From assembly GCF_029871235.1 (NCBI RefSeq), contig NZ_SSOM01000067.1, positions 124,001 to 188,000 on the forward strand: DNA of 64,000 nt, given 5' to 3'. This document shows positions 1-9,254 of this stretch, one piece after another (the stretch's first letter is position 1; the number at the start of each line of letters is the position of its first letter). The position numbers and the translations under genes were made by a program. Below the pieces are notes generated by a model that did no database searches, was not told the origin of the DNA, and saw nothing but the letters and a program-made list of their open reading frames with translations. The stretch is from Pseudomonas sp. BN411. Lineage in GTDB: Bacteria > Pseudomonadota > Gammaproteobacteria > Pseudomonadales > Pseudomonadaceae.

Positions 1-19
1 CATGGGCGGCATGATGTAA
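1..19 (+). CDS. groEL: GroEL chaperonin, 3' end only (partial)
   Basis: Only the last five codons are in the window, reading Met-Gly-Gly-Met-Met-stop. A Gly-Gly-Met-rich tail ending in Met-Met is typical of bacterial GroEL, and groESL lies next to colRS in P. aeruginosa as I recall. The assignment rests on this tail, the following terminator and the neighbouring colR. The fragment is too short for independent confirmation. Confidence 0.6.
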
Positions 20-43
20 GCCACCCGGCCATCCGGTCTGAAG

Positions 44-71
44 AAGCCCCGCCTTGTGCGGGGCTTTTTCT
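44..71 (+). terminator. Rho-independent terminator after groEL
   Basis: Stem agccccgc / gcggggct with a short loop, followed by a run of five T. It lies 25 bases after the upstream stop codon and separates the chaperonin gene from colRS. Confidence 0.85.
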
Positions 72-211
72 TGTCCGCGAGAATGCGCGGGAGCACGCAG
101 CGTGGTTATGATCGGTGACTGGGCGCCGATGGGGGCTTCCACGGGAAACCCAATTGAAGGTGCGTTGGCCGGCAAGCGGCTATCACTGGGCTGTTGAATG
201 GAGTTGAGCCG

Positions 212-895
212 ATGCGGATCCTGCTAGTCGAAGACAACAACGACATCCTCGCCAACATGGTCGACTTCCTTGAACTCAAGGGCTACAGCGTCGACTGTGC
301 GCGGGACGGGCTCTCCGGCCTGCACCTGGCCAGCAACGAGCACTACGACCTGATCGTGCTCGACATCATGTTGCCGGGGCTGGATGGCTACAACCTCTGC
401 CGTCGCCTGCGCGAAGAAGCCCGGCGCGATACGCCGGTGATCATGCTCACCGCCCGCGATGGTTTGGACGACCGGCTCCAGGGCTTCAAGTCCGGTGCTG
501 ACGACTACCTGCTCAAACCTTTCGCATTGTCCGAGCTGGCCGCCCGCATCGAGGCGGTGCTGCGTCGTTCCCAGGGCGGCGGCAAGCGCAGCCTGAAGGT
601 GTCCGATCTCAGCTATGACCTGGACACGCTGGAGGTCATCCGCGCGGGCAAGACGCTCAAGCTCAATCCCATCGGTCTCAAGCTGCTCGCCGTGCTGATG
701 CAGAAGAGCCCGCACCTGGTGCGCCGCGAAGCGCTGGAAGAGGCGTTGTGGGGAGACGACTGTCCCGACAGCGACAGCCTGCGCAGCCACATCCACCAAC
801 TGCGCCAGGTGATCGACAAGCCCTTCGGCAAGCCGCTGCTGCACACCATGCATGGGCTGGGCTACCGTCTGGCGGAGTCGGCCGATGGAGTTTAA
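212..895 (+). CDS. colR: ColR, OmpR/PhoB-type response regulator
   Basis: DNA-binding response regulator of the ColRS system, which in pseudomonads controls outer-membrane integrity genes in response to excess zinc or ferric iron. The 227-residue product has a receiver domain (acidic pocket E7-D8, phospho-acceptor D51, T80, K102 in LKPF) and a C-terminal winged-helix DNA-binding domain (about 130-225). I chose ATG 212 (MRILLVEDN) over an in-frame TTG at 194 because it matches the usual receiver start. The 3' end overlaps colS by 11 bases, so the two are probably translated together. Confidence 0.95.
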   Translation: MRILLVEDNNDILANMVDFLELKGYSVDCARDGLSGLHLASNEHYDLIVLDIMLPGLDGYNLCRRLREEARRDTPVIMLTARDGLDDRLQGFKSGADDYLLKPFALSELAARIEAVLRRSQGGGKRSLKVSDLSYDLDTLEVIRAGKTLKLNPIGLKLLAVLMQKSPHLVRREALEEALWGDDCPDSDSLRSHIHQLRQVIDKPFGKPLLHTMHGLGYRLAESADGV

Positions 896-2174
896 GCAGA
901 GCCTCGCTCGACGGATTCTCATCGCCTTCGTACTGATGACCGCACTCGTGGGCGGCACCTTCGCGGTGGGGATCATCGAGGTGGTGCACGTGATCGAGGA
1001 GCAGTTGATCTCCCGCGACCTGAACAACGAGCTCACGCGGGTCCTGACCCAGAACATCGCCCAGGGCCGGACGCCCAGCCTGGACAGCGACACCCGTTTC
1101 TACAGCAGCGATGGACGTGGCCCCTACGCGCTGCCAGAAGACCTCGCCGGTCTGAAGCTCGGGTTCCACGAAGTATTTGAGGGGGAGAACTCCTATCACG
1201 CGCTGGTGCGCGAGATCGATGGCCGGCGCTATGTGATGCTGCAGGACCAGAGCGATTTCGAAGCTCGTGAGCAGGTGCTCTACCGCGTGGTGATGGTCGG
1301 CTTCGGAATCAGCGTGGTGCTGGCCCTGCTGCTGGGCTGGTTGCTGGCGCGCAAGGTCATCGAGCCCGTGGTTCGCCTGGCCGGCCAGGTCCGCCATCGC
1401 GACCAGTTGCTGGGTATGGCGCCGCCGCTGGCGCCGGATTACGCCTCCGACGAGGTGGGCCAGTTGGCCCAGGCTTTCGACGACACCCTGGGCCGGTTGC
1501 ATGACGTTCTGAACCGCGAGCGCCTCTTCACCAGTGACGTCAGCCACGAGTTGCGTACGCCGCTGATGGTGTTGGCCACATCCTGCGAGCTGTTGGCGGA
1601 AAACCCCAGCCTCGATGCCCGGGGCCGCACCCAGGTGGAGCGTATCGCCCGTGCCACCGAGGAAATGCGCGACCTGGTGCAGACCTTCCTGATGCTGGCG
1701 CGCTCCCAGCGCGACGAGGCCAGTGTGGCGCCCCAGGCGAGCTTGAGCAGCGTGGCCGATGACCTCGCCAGCCAATGGCGCGGCGCTATTGAGCACAAGG
1801 GGCTGCGCTTTGAATATCAGCCGGGGCAGCCCCAGGAGCGTCGCTACAACGCCTCTTTCCTGCGCTCGGTGCTGGGCAACCTGCTGCGCAACGCCCTGCA
1901 CTACACCGACAGCGGCAGCATCCGCCTGGTATTGAAGGACGATGGATTCGTCGTGGAGGACAGCGGCGTCGGCATCCCCGAGGAGGATCGCGAGGCGATG
2001 TTCCGCCCCTTCGTCCGGGGGCCTGCCAGGCGTGGCGACGGGCTTGGGCTGGGCCTTTCACTGGTACAGCGGATCTGCGACAACCAGGGCTGGACCGTCA
2101 GCCTGAGTGCCTCCCAACCTACGGGTTGCCGTTTCGAGGTGGACCTCAAGGGAAACGCCAATCCCGCTTCTTGA
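885..2174 (+). CDS. colS: ColS, sensor histidine kinase for zinc/ferric iron
   Basis: Membrane sensor kinase partner of ColR, 429 residues. Transmembrane segments lie near residues 10-31 and 133-155 and flank a periplasmic loop. A HAMP region follows, then the H-box SHELRTP with phospho-acceptor H221, the N-box (GNLLRNALHYT) and the G-box (DGLGLGLSL). The loop carries H35, E38, E96, H105 and an ExxE motif E126-A-R-E129. ExxE is the element reported to sense Zn2+ and Fe3+ in P. putida ColS. ATG 885 lies inside the colR 3' end. Confidence 0.95.
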   Translation: MEFKQSLARRILIAFVLMTALVGGTFAVGIIEVVHVIEEQLISRDLNNELTRVLTQNIAQGRTPSLDSDTRFYSSDGRGPYALPEDLAGLKLGFHEVFEGENSYHALVREIDGRRYVMLQDQSDFEAREQVLYRVVMVGFGISVVLALLLGWLLARKVIEPVVRLAGQVRHRDQLLGMAPPLAPDYASDEVGQLAQAFDDTLGRLHDVLNRERLFTSDVSHELRTPLMVLATSCELLAENPSLDARGRTQVERIARATEEMRDLVQTFLMLARSQRDEASVAPQASLSSVADDLASQWRGAIEHKGLRFEYQPGQPQERRYNASFLRSVLGNLLRNALHYTDSGSIRLVLKDDGFVVEDSGVGIPEEDREAMFRPFVRGPARRGDGLGLGLSLVQRICDNQGWTVSLSASQPTGCRFEVDLKGNANPAS

Positions 2175-2465
2175 CGATTTTTTCACCAGTTGCGGGCTAC
2201 ATTGGCCAGCCAGCATTCCCCGGCCCGCCCTGAAGTTCCCGTTCACTCGAACTGCAACAATCGGCTGCTAGCCTCGACCGCCTGAACCAGGGCGGCAGTC
2301 TTTCGGCTGGCCAGATGGAGCCGGAGAAGGCCCGGCAGTGGGCCACGCGCCTGCGAACGGCCTGGGGAGGTAAAGGCACCATTCGTCGCTGCATTGGGCA
2401 CACGGGTTGTTGCTGATCTACGGTTATGAAACAGCGTTTGGCAGCGCTATCAAGGGGTTGCGATC

Positions 2466-2690
2466 ATGAAGTTAGAAGTCACGCGAGCTTTGTTTCTCGT
2501 CGGCGCCTTGGGATTGGCCTCCCTGGCGGTGGCTGCCTGGCATGAGCCTTCGCCCTCCGTGGTGAGCGTCAATGGCCTGGGTTACTGCCCGCTACCGCCC
2601 AATGCGCGGTTGAAGGCGCAAGTGCAGCCGGACCAGAACCTGCTGCTGTTCATGTTCGGCCTGGCGCAGGGGCTACGCGGCCAGGAGTGA
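2466..2690 (+). CDS. Small exported protein of unknown function
   Basis: A 74-residue product that I do not recognise. Residues 1-24 look like a Sec signal peptide: a short charged start, a hydrophobic core LFLVGALGLASLAVA, and a possible cleavage site before AWHEP. The mature part would be only about 50 residues, with one cysteine and no recognisable domain. A purine-rich AAGGGG lies upstream of the ATG. It stands alone between colS and the convergent efflux genes. Codon use is like its neighbours. Confidence 0.6.
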   Translation: MKLEVTRALFLVGALGLASLAVAAWHEPSPSVVSVNGLGYCPLPPNARLKAQVQPDQNLLLFMFGLAQGLRGQE

Positions 2691-2719
2691 CGGACGGATT
2701 CTCCGAAGACTCCACTCGG

Positions 2720-2804
2720 GTAGGGTGCGCCGCGGGCCAACGGCGGTGCCGGTTTCCTTCAATCCCCATTCAGGCTCAGAGGCGGTGCGCACGGCGCACC
2801 CTAC
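2720..2804. repeat. Intergenic inverted repeat with gtagggtgcgccg arms
   Basis: The arm gtagggtgcgccg (2720-2732) is perfectly repeated in inverse at 2792-2804, with an internal echo (ggcggtgc) near the arms. This gtaggGTGCGCC...GGCGCACCCTAC form is a familiar type of pseudomonad intergenic palindrome. It sits between two convergent genes, next to a terminator. Confidence 0.8.
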
Positions 2805-2811
2805 GATGAAG

Positions 2812-2840
2812 AAAAAAGCCCCGCAATTGCGGGGCTTTTT
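2812..2840 (-). terminator. Terminator of the mexVW-like operon (probably bidirectional)
   Basis: Stem gccccgc-aatt-gcggggc with six A on the left and five T on the right, 17 bases beyond the stop of the RND transporter gene read on the minus strand. The A/T tracts on both sides allow termination from either direction. Confidence 0.85.
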
Positions 2841-2857
2841 CGTTATCGCGTCCGGGC

Positions 2858-5800
2858 TTAGTGGCTGGTCGCCGGCTGGCCTTCGGGCTGCAGGTCCTTC
2901 TTCGCCAGCAGCGTATACACGCAAGGCAGCACGAAGAGGGTGAACAGCGTACCGATGGACATGCCGGTGGCGATCACCAGGCCGATGTCGAAGCGGCTGA
3001 CCGCGCCGGCGCCGGTGGCGATGATCAGCGGCACCATGCCGAACACCATGGCCGCGGTGGTCATCAGTACCGGCCGCAGACGGATGGCGGCGGCTTCCTC
3101 CACCGCTTCGCGGGCCGACAGGCCCTTCTCGCGGCGCAGCTGGTTGGCGAACTCCACGATCAGGATGCCGTGCTTGCTGATCAGGCCGATCAGCGTCACC
3201 AGGCCCACCTGGGTGTAGATGTTCATGCTCGACCAGCCGAGGAACAGCGGGATCAGCGCACCGCAGATGGACAGCGGCACCGTCACCAGGATCACCAGCG
3301 GGTCGCGGAAGCTCTCGAACTGCGCAGCCAGCACCAGGAAGATGATCGCCAGCGCCAACGCAAAGGTGACGTAGAGCGCGCTGCCTTCCTGCACGTACTG
3401 GCGCGAGGCGCCGGCGTAGTCGAAGCCATAACCGCGTGGCGCTTCTTCGCGAGCGATCTGTGCCACGGTGTCGATGGCTTCGCCCATGCTCACCGTCGGG
3501 AAGCCTTCGATGATCGCCGAGTTCAGCTGCTGGAACTGCTTCAGGCGGGTCGGTCGGGCGCTGTCGTGCACGCTGATCAGGGTCGACAGGGGCACCATGG
3601 CGCCGCTGTCGCTCTTCACGTAGTAGTTGCTCAGCCAGCCCGGATTGTCGCGATAGGCGCGCTCCACCTGGGCGATGACCTTGTAGCTGCGGCCGTCGAT
3701 GGTGAAACGGTTGATTTCACCTTCGCCCAGCAGGATCGCCAGGGTCGACCCCAGGTCCTCCATGGACACGCCCATCTGCGCGGCCTTGGCCCGGTCGATG
3801 TCCACCACTACTTCCGGTTTGTCGAACGCCAGGTCGACGTTGAGGAAGGCGAACTTGCCCGACTCCACGGCACGGGCCTTGATCCGCTCGGTCACCTGCA
3901 GCAGCGACTCGTAGTCATTGGGGGTGTTGACCACGAACTGGAACGGCAGGCCTTCACCCGTCCCCGGCAGTGACGGCAGGTTGAAGCCGAAGATCTGCAG
4001 GCCCGGGATCTCGTTGAGCTTGCCCTGCACCTCATGGAGCAGTTCCATCTGGGTGCGCTCGCGCTCATCCCAGGGTTTGAGCAGGAAGCCGCCGATGCCC
4101 GACTGCACCCCGTCGAACCCGTTGATCTGGAACGAGGAGTAGTACTCGGGGAACTCCTTGAAGATCTTCACGAACTTCTCGGTGTAGGCGTTCAGGTAGT
4201 TCAGGTTGGTCGGCTGCGGGGCCTTGGCCATGATGAAGACGATGCCCTGGTCTTCGTCGGGGGCCAGTTCGCTCTTGGTGAACTTCAGCAGTACAGGGAT
4301 CAGGCACAGCACGATAACCGCGAACACCACCACCACAGGACGGGTGTTGAGGGTGCCGTGCAGGGCGTGCTGGTAACGACGCTTGAGGCGGTCGAAGATC
4401 ATGTCCAGTCGGTGCGCGAGGCCCGTGGGGTTCTCGTCGTGGCGCAGCAGCTTGGAGCACATCATCGGCGACAGGGTCAGGGCGACGATGCCGGAGATGA
4501 TCACCGCCCCCGCAAGCGTCAGGGCGAACTCACGGAACAGCGCACCGGTCAGGCCCTCGAGGAATCCGATGGGCGCGTACACCGCCGCCAGGGTGATGGT
4601 CATCGAGATGACCGGCACGGCGATCTCGCGGGCGCCCTCGATCGCGGCATCGAAGGGCGTCTTGCCCTCTTCGATGTGCCGGTGGATGTTCTCCACCACC
4701 ACGATGGCGTCGTCCACCACCAGGCCGATGGCGAGCACCATGGCGAGCAGCGTCAGCAGGTTGATGGAGTAGCCCATCAGTTGCATGAAGAAGAGCACGC
4801 CGATCATCGACAGCGGGATGGTGATCACCGGGATCAGCACCGAGCGGAAGGCGCCGAGGAACAGGAACACGACCACGATCACGATCAGCACCGCTTCGCC
4901 GAGGGTTTTCACCACTTCGTCGATGGAGGCCTGGATGAAGCGGGTGGCGTCGTAGGCGATGGATACCTTGAGGTTCGGCGGCAGCTGGGATTCCAGCTCC
5001 GGCATGATCGCGCGCACGTGCTTGATCACGTCCAGCGGGTTGGCGCTGGGTGTGCCCTTGATACCGATGTAGACCGAGGGAATGCCGTCGAACGAGCTGA
5101 TGGAGTCGTAGTTCTCCGCGCCCATTTCCACCCGTGCCACGTCGCGCACCAGCACACGGCTGTCACCCACGGTCTTCACCGGGATGGCGCCGAAGGCGTC
5201 GGGGGACTTGAGGTCGGTGGTGGCATTGATGCTGGTGACCACGTACTGGCCCTTCACCTCGCCGGCGGCGGAGAGGAAGTTGTACTTGCGCACCGCGTCG
5301 TTGATGTCGTTGGCGGTGATGCCGTAGGCCGCCATCCGCACCGGGTCCAGCCACAGGCGCATGGCGAAGACCTGATTACCGAGGATCTCCGCTTCGGCCA
5401 TGCCCGGCAAGGTGGCCAGCTTGGGCTGGATCACCCGCGACAGATAGTCCGTGATCTGCGGGTTGGACAGCTCATCGCTGTAGAAGCTGATGTACATCAG
5501 CGCCGTGGAGTCCGCCGCTTCCTTGGAGAGCACCGGGTCTTCGGCGTCCTGCGGCAGCTGGTTCTTCACCTCGTTGGCCTTGGCCAGCAGCTCGGTGAAG
5601 AGGCGGTCCGAGTTGGCGCCGATGCGTGCATAAATCTGGATGACCGACATGTTCTGCTGGCTCGACGACGTCATGTAGTCGATGCCTTCGGCACTGGCCA
5701 GGCTCTGTTGCAACGGCTGGGTAATGTAGCCCTGGATGGTCTCGGCATTGGCGCCGGGGTAGGCGGTGGTCACCGTGATCAGGGCGTTTTCCATCTGCGG

Positions 5801-5911
5801 GTACTGGCGGATCACCAGCTTGCTGAAGGCCTGGAAGCCCAGCAGCACGATCAGCAGGCTGACCACGGTCGCCAGTACCGGGCGACGGATGAAAGGATCT
5901 GTGAAAGCCAT
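2858..5911 (-). CDS. mexW: RND multidrug efflux transporter, MexW-like
   Basis: Inner-membrane proton-driven drug exporter of the HAE1 resistance-nodulation-division family, 1017 residues, the usual length. It has the N-terminal membrane helix followed by large periplasmic loops, the proton-relay aspartate pair in GLVVDDAIVVVENI, and the C-terminal lysine motif KHGILIVEFANQLR. It lies 26 bases downstream of its periplasmic adaptor gene. No outer-membrane channel gene is present, which fits MexVW, reported to use OprM encoded elsewhere. The MexW identity rests on family resemblance and position next to colRS/icmP; the family assignment itself is certain. Confidence 0.88.
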   Translation of the reverse strand: MAFTDPFIRRPVLATVVSLLIVLLGFQAFSKLVIRQYPQMENALITVTTAYPGANAETIQGYITQPLQQSLASAEGIDYMTSSSQQNMSVIQIYARIGANSDRLFTELLAKANEVKNQLPQDAEDPVLSKEAADSTALMYISFYSDELSNPQITDYLSRVIQPKLATLPGMAEAEILGNQVFAMRLWLDPVRMAAYGITANDINDAVRKYNFLSAAGEVKGQYVVTSINATTDLKSPDAFGAIPVKTVGDSRVLVRDVARVEMGAENYDSISSFDGIPSVYIGIKGTPSANPLDVIKHVRAIMPELESQLPPNLKVSIAYDATRFIQASIDEVVKTLGEAVLIVIVVVFLFLGAFRSVLIPVITIPLSMIGVLFFMQLMGYSINLLTLLAMVLAIGLVVDDAIVVVENIHRHIEEGKTPFDAAIEGAREIAVPVISMTITLAAVYAPIGFLEGLTGALFREFALTLAGAVIISGIVALTLSPMMCSKLLRHDENPTGLAHRLDMIFDRLKRRYQHALHGTLNTRPVVVVFAVIVLCLIPVLLKFTKSELAPDEDQGIVFIMAKAPQPTNLNYLNAYTEKFVKIFKEFPEYYSSFQINGFDGVQSGIGGFLLKPWDERERTQMELLHEVQGKLNEIPGLQIFGFNLPSLPGTGEGLPFQFVVNTPNDYESLLQVTERIKARAVESGKFAFLNVDLAFDKPEVVVDIDRAKAAQMGVSMEDLGSTLAILLGEGEINRFTIDGRSYKVIAQVERAYRDNPGWLSNYYVKSDSGAMVPLSTLISVHDSARPTRLKQFQQLNSAIIEGFPTVSMGEAIDTVAQIAREEAPRGYGFDYAGASRQYVQEGSALYVTFALALAIIFLVLAAQFESFRDPLVILVTVPLSICGALIPLFLGWSSMNIYTQVGLVTLIGLISKHGILIVEFANQLRREKGLSAREAVEEAAAIRLRPVLMTTAAMVFGMVPLIIATGAGAVSRFDIGLVIATGMSIGTLFTLFVLPCVYTLLAKKDLQPEGQPATSH

Positions 5912-5937
5912 GTTCCGTTCCTTCGCGCGTCTGTCGC

Positions 5938-7089
5938 TTATTGGGCGCGGGCTTGTTTGTCCGGATTATTGGACAGGGTCTGGTCGGGCGCGATGGCGAC
6001 GTGGGAGCCGTTATCCAGCTTGAGCTGGCCGGAAGTCACGACTTCTTCGCCAGCCTGGAGGCCCTTGAGGACCACGACCTTGCCGTCGCGGCGTTCGCCG
6101 GTTTCGACAAAGCGGCGCTCCACCACCAGCTGAGGTTGGCCGTCCTGGCCTTTCTCGGGTTCGCCCTCGGCGTTCTTCTTCTCGTCGATCACATACACCG
6201 AGTTGCCGTAGAGGGTGTAGGTGATGGCGCTTTCCGAAACCACGACGCGCTCCTGGTCGCCCGGCAGCAGTACTTCGAGATTGGCGAACATGCCCGGCAG
6301 CAGCTTGCCATCGGGGTTCGGCAGCACGGCGCGCACCTGCAGGTTGCGGGTGGCTTCCTCGACCTTGGGATTGAGCGCGGCGATGTCGCCCTCGAAGAAT
6401 TCGCCCGGGAACGCGGCAACGCTGATGCGCACCTTCTGGCCAACCTTCAGCAGCGGCGCGGATTGCTCCGGCAGGAAGAAGTCGACGAACAGGGTGTTGA
6501 GGTCCTGCAGCGTGGCGATGATGGTGCCCGAGGAAAGGAAATCACCTACGTCCACCTGGCGGATGCCGATGGTGCCGGCGAAGGGCGCGACGATGCGTTT
6601 CTTGTCCATCAGGGCCTTGAGCTGGGCAACCTTGCCAGTGGCGGCCTGGAGTTCCGAGGACAGGCGGTCGAACTCGCTCTTGGAGATGTTCTGCCGGCTG
6701 ACCAGGCTGCGGCCCCGCTCGAACTCGACGCGGGCCAGGGACAGTTCGGCCTCGGCGGTAGCCAGGCTGGCGCGTTCGACGTCGCTGTCCATCTGGATCA
6801 GCGGCTGGCCGACCTTGATCTTCTCGCCGGAAAGGAACAGCACGTCCTGGACAGTACCGCTGGCTTCCACGGTGAGGTCGACGCCCTGGAAGGCTTTCAG
6901 CGAACCGATGGCCGGTAGGCGGCTTTGCCAGGGCAGCTCGACGGCTTTCTCGGCGGAGACGCTGATGGGAGGCTGGGGCGCAGAGAATTGCTGGATCTGC
7001 TGGTAGATCGAGAGAAATTTATAGGCGGCAAGGGCGGCCACCACGAGGGCAACCACCCCCAGCATGATGAGCATGCGGCGGAGCAACAT
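5938..7089 (-). CDS. mexV: RND efflux periplasmic adaptor (membrane fusion protein), MexV-like
   Basis: Periplasmic adaptor linking the RND pump to an outer-membrane channel, 383 residues. An N-terminal membrane anchor (about residues 5-27, LIMLGVVALVVAALAAY) is followed by a lipoyl/barrel-sandwich half, an alpha-hairpin (about 100-165, rich in E, A, L), the second lipoyl half (APFAGTIGIRQVDVGDFLSSG) and beta-barrel and membrane-proximal domains. There is no lipobox cysteine, so it is held by a transmembrane helix. It is the first gene of the operon with the transporter. Confidence 0.88.
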   Translation of the reverse strand: MLLRRMLIMLGVVALVVAALAAYKFLSIYQQIQQFSAPQPPISVSAEKAVELPWQSRLPAIGSLKAFQGVDLTVEASGTVQDVLFLSGEKIKVGQPLIQMDSDVERASLATAEAELSLARVEFERGRSLVSRQNISKSEFDRLSSELQAATGKVAQLKALMDKKRIVAPFAGTIGIRQVDVGDFLSSGTIIATLQDLNTLFVDFFLPEQSAPLLKVGQKVRISVAAFPGEFFEGDIAALNPKVEEATRNLQVRAVLPNPDGKLLPGMFANLEVLLPGDQERVVVSESAITYTLYGNSVYVIDEKKNAEGEPEKGQDGQPQLVVERRFVETGERRDGKVVVLKGLQAGEEVVTSGQLKLDNGSHVAIAPDQTLSNNPDKQARAQ

Positions 7090-7330
7090 ATTCCGGTTCC
7101 TTGGCAGGGGAAAAGAGGCCTGGGAATAGGCGAGGCAAGCACCTTAGTACCAGAGTTAGACCAAGTCAAAGGCAAGAAATTGCAGAAGATTGCCTTCAGC
7201 GGAATAGTCGTTTTGAGGTGGGGGAAATCGACGGAGATCGCGCTTTTTTAGAGCTTTTGATCAGGTGCACACCTGGCAGTTACTGATCGGTGGTCCAGAA
7301 GTGGGTGGCACGTCCCTGTGCCAGCTGCGA

Positions 7331-8962
7331 TCAGGCGTGGAGGCGGGCGGTGAGCTGGTTGAGGTCGCCGGAAAGGCCATGCAGGTGCTGGCTGGCGCCC
7401 TGGGTGCGCTGCACGTTGCCCTCGTTGGTGGTGGCGATGGCGGTGATCTCGGTGAGGTTGCGCGAGATGTCCTCGGCCACGGAGGTCTGCTCCTCCGCCG
7501 CCGTGGCGATCTGCCGGTTCATGTCGCGGATCGCTTCCACCGCATCGGTGATGCGCTGAAGCATGGCGCCGGCCTCGGTGACCTGGGCGACGCTTTCCTC
7601 GCTGCGGGTCTGGCCGCTCTCGATGGCGCGCACGGCGTTGAGGGCGCCGGTCTGCACGGTGTCGATGATCTGGTGGATCTCGGCGGTGGATTCGGCGGTG
7701 CGCTGGGCCAGGGTGCGGACTTCGTCGGCGACCACGGCGAAGCCGCGGCCCTGATCGCCCGCGCGGGCGGCTTCGATGGCGGCGTTCAGGGCCAGCAGGT
7801 TGGTCTGCTCGGCGATGCCGCGAATCACTTCCAGCACCTTGCCGATGCGGCCGCTGTCGCTTTCCAGGCGGCGGATCACTTCGGCGGTGTTGGCGATCTC
7901 GCCGCGCATGCCGGTGATGCTGTGGATGGTCGCCTGCATCACCGCGCCACCCTGCTGCGCCGAATGATCGGCCTGGTCTGCGGCGCCGGCGGCTTCGGCG
8001 GCATGGCGCGCGACTTCCTGGGCGGTGGCCGACATCTCGTGCATGGCGGTCGCTACCTGGTCGGTGCGGGAGAACTGCTCGCGGGTGCCCTCGGCCATCA
8101 GGCTGGCGATGGCGTGGAGTTCGCCGCTCGCGTTGTCCAGTTGGTCGGTGCTCTGCTTGAGGCGGTTGAAGGTGTCGGCGAGGAAGTCCCGCAGGGTGTT
8201 GGCGGCACGGGCCAGGCGGCCGAGCTCGTCTTCGCGGGTGGCTTCCACGCGCTGCCCGAAGTTGCCCTGGCTGAGCTGGGCGATGTAGTCGATCAGCGAG
8301 GTGATGGGCGCAATCAGGTTGCGATTGATCAGCCACAAACTGAACAGGCCGATGCCGAGGCTCGACAGCAGCATGACCACGATGCCGAGGTTGACGGTGC
8401 TGTCGGCGCTGGTGCTGATGGCGTCGGACTGCTGGTTGCCACGGGCGTGCAGCTCGGCCACCAGGGCGCTCATCTGCTCGCTGGCGGCACGGTCGATACC
8501 CTTGACCGCGTTGTCCCCGCCCACCGGGTCGGCGCCCGCGGCGATGAACACGTCACGGCCCTTGCGGTAGGCGACGCCGAGGTTGCGGTGTTCGCTGCGC
8601 AGGCTCTCCACCTTGCTCCTGAGGACGCTGTCGCCCATGCCCTGGGCCTTGTCCACCAGCTTGCCGAGCACGGCCTGGACCTTGGCTTCCTGGCCTTCGA
8701 ACTGGCTCCAGTACTTGTTCAGGTGCTCCTGGTCCTTGCCACGCAGGAGCACGTTCTTCCACTCCTGGACCTGCACCTTGAATTCGAGGTTGGCCTCATC
8801 CACAAGGCTTGATGCTTCCAGCGTGCCGTCCACCAGCCCGCGATAGGACTGGATGCCGCCGGAAAGGAAGTGGAAACAGGCCAGGGCGGTCAGTAGCAGC
8901 AAAAGCAGGCTGCCGCCCAGCAGGGTGAGGATCTGGCCACGCAGGGAGCGTCGCAGAGACAT
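7331..8962 (-). CDS. Methyl-accepting chemotaxis protein
   Basis: Transmembrane chemoreceptor of 543 residues signalling to CheA/CheW. It has a first membrane segment ([20 protein letters not shown]), a periplasmic helical ligand domain, a second membrane segment near residue 190, a HAMP domain, and a long cytoplasmic coiled coil whose tip contains the highly conserved hairpin [19 protein letters not shown] chose ATG 8962 ([10 protein letters not shown]) because AAGAGG lies a suitable distance upstream; an upstream in-frame start would add 37 unlikely residues. The ligand cannot be told from sequence. It is probably transcribed alone. Confidence 0.93.
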   Translation of the reverse strand: MSLRRSLRGQILTLLGGSLLLLLLTALACFHFLSGGIQSYRGLVDGTLEASSLVDEANLEFKVQVQEWKNVLLRGKDQEHLNKYWSQFEGQEAKVQAVLGKLVDKAQGMGDSVLRSKVESLRSEHRNLGVAYRKGRDVFIAAGADPVGGDNAVKGIDRAASEQMSALVAELHARGNQQSDAISTSADSTVNLGIVVMLLSSLGIGLFSLWLINRNLIAPITSLIDYIAQLSQGNFGQRVEATREDELGRLARAANTLRDFLADTFNRLKQSTDQLDNASGELHAIASLMAEGTREQFSRTDQVATAMHEMSATAQEVARHAAEAAGAADQADHSAQQGGAVMQATIHSITGMRGEIANTAEVIRRLESDSGRIGKVLEVIRGIAEQTNLLALNAAIEAARAGDQGRGFAVVADEVRTLAQRTAESTAEIHQIIDTVQTGALNAVRAIESGQTRSEESVAQVTEAGAMLQRITDAVEAIRDMNRQIATAAEEQTSVAEDISRNLTEITAIATTNEGNVQRTQGASQHLHGLSGDLNQLTARLHA

Positions 8963-9177
8963 GGTGTTGCGCCTCTTGGAATAGGAAAGGAGATGTGGGC
9001 TCTTTACCAGACGAATGTTGCAGTTGTGCGATCGCCGGAAGGGCGCGTTGGGGCACGTCGGGCAGGCATTCACTTAGTCGGCACGGAGAGGTGCCGCTGA
9101 AGGGCGCAAACAGGGAATATGTGGGGTACGAAAGTGCCAGGAGACCAGGTGTGGCGGGGCTTTCACGTGGGGACTCT

Positions 9178-9240
9178 GTAGGAGCGAGCTTGCTCGCGAA
9201 GACTGTGCTCGGACTGTTCGCGAGCAAGCTCGCTCCTACA
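9178..9240. repeat. Pseudomonad REP-type palindrome (gtaggagcgagcttgctcgc family)
   Basis: Near-perfect inverted repeat with arms tgtaggagcgagcttgctcg and its complement ending cgctcctaca, plus a short central spacer. This is a well-known Pseudomonas extragenic palindrome. It lies between the chemoreceptor start and the DUF1513 gene stop. The rest of 8963-9254 shows nothing else recognisable. Confidence 0.9.
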
Positions 9241-9254
9241 AGTACAACGGTGAG

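Noticed and set aside
4034-6133. A 699-codon open frame antisense to the RND transporter and adaptor genes
   Set aside because: Product is rich in His, Gln, Gly and Arg with no domain, and the opposite strand has a complete RND operon. In GC-rich DNA such antisense frames are expected.
7265-8812. A 515-codon open frame antisense to the chemoreceptor
   Set aside because: Composition is low-information (Gly/Ala/His-rich) and mirrors codon bias of the receptor gene.
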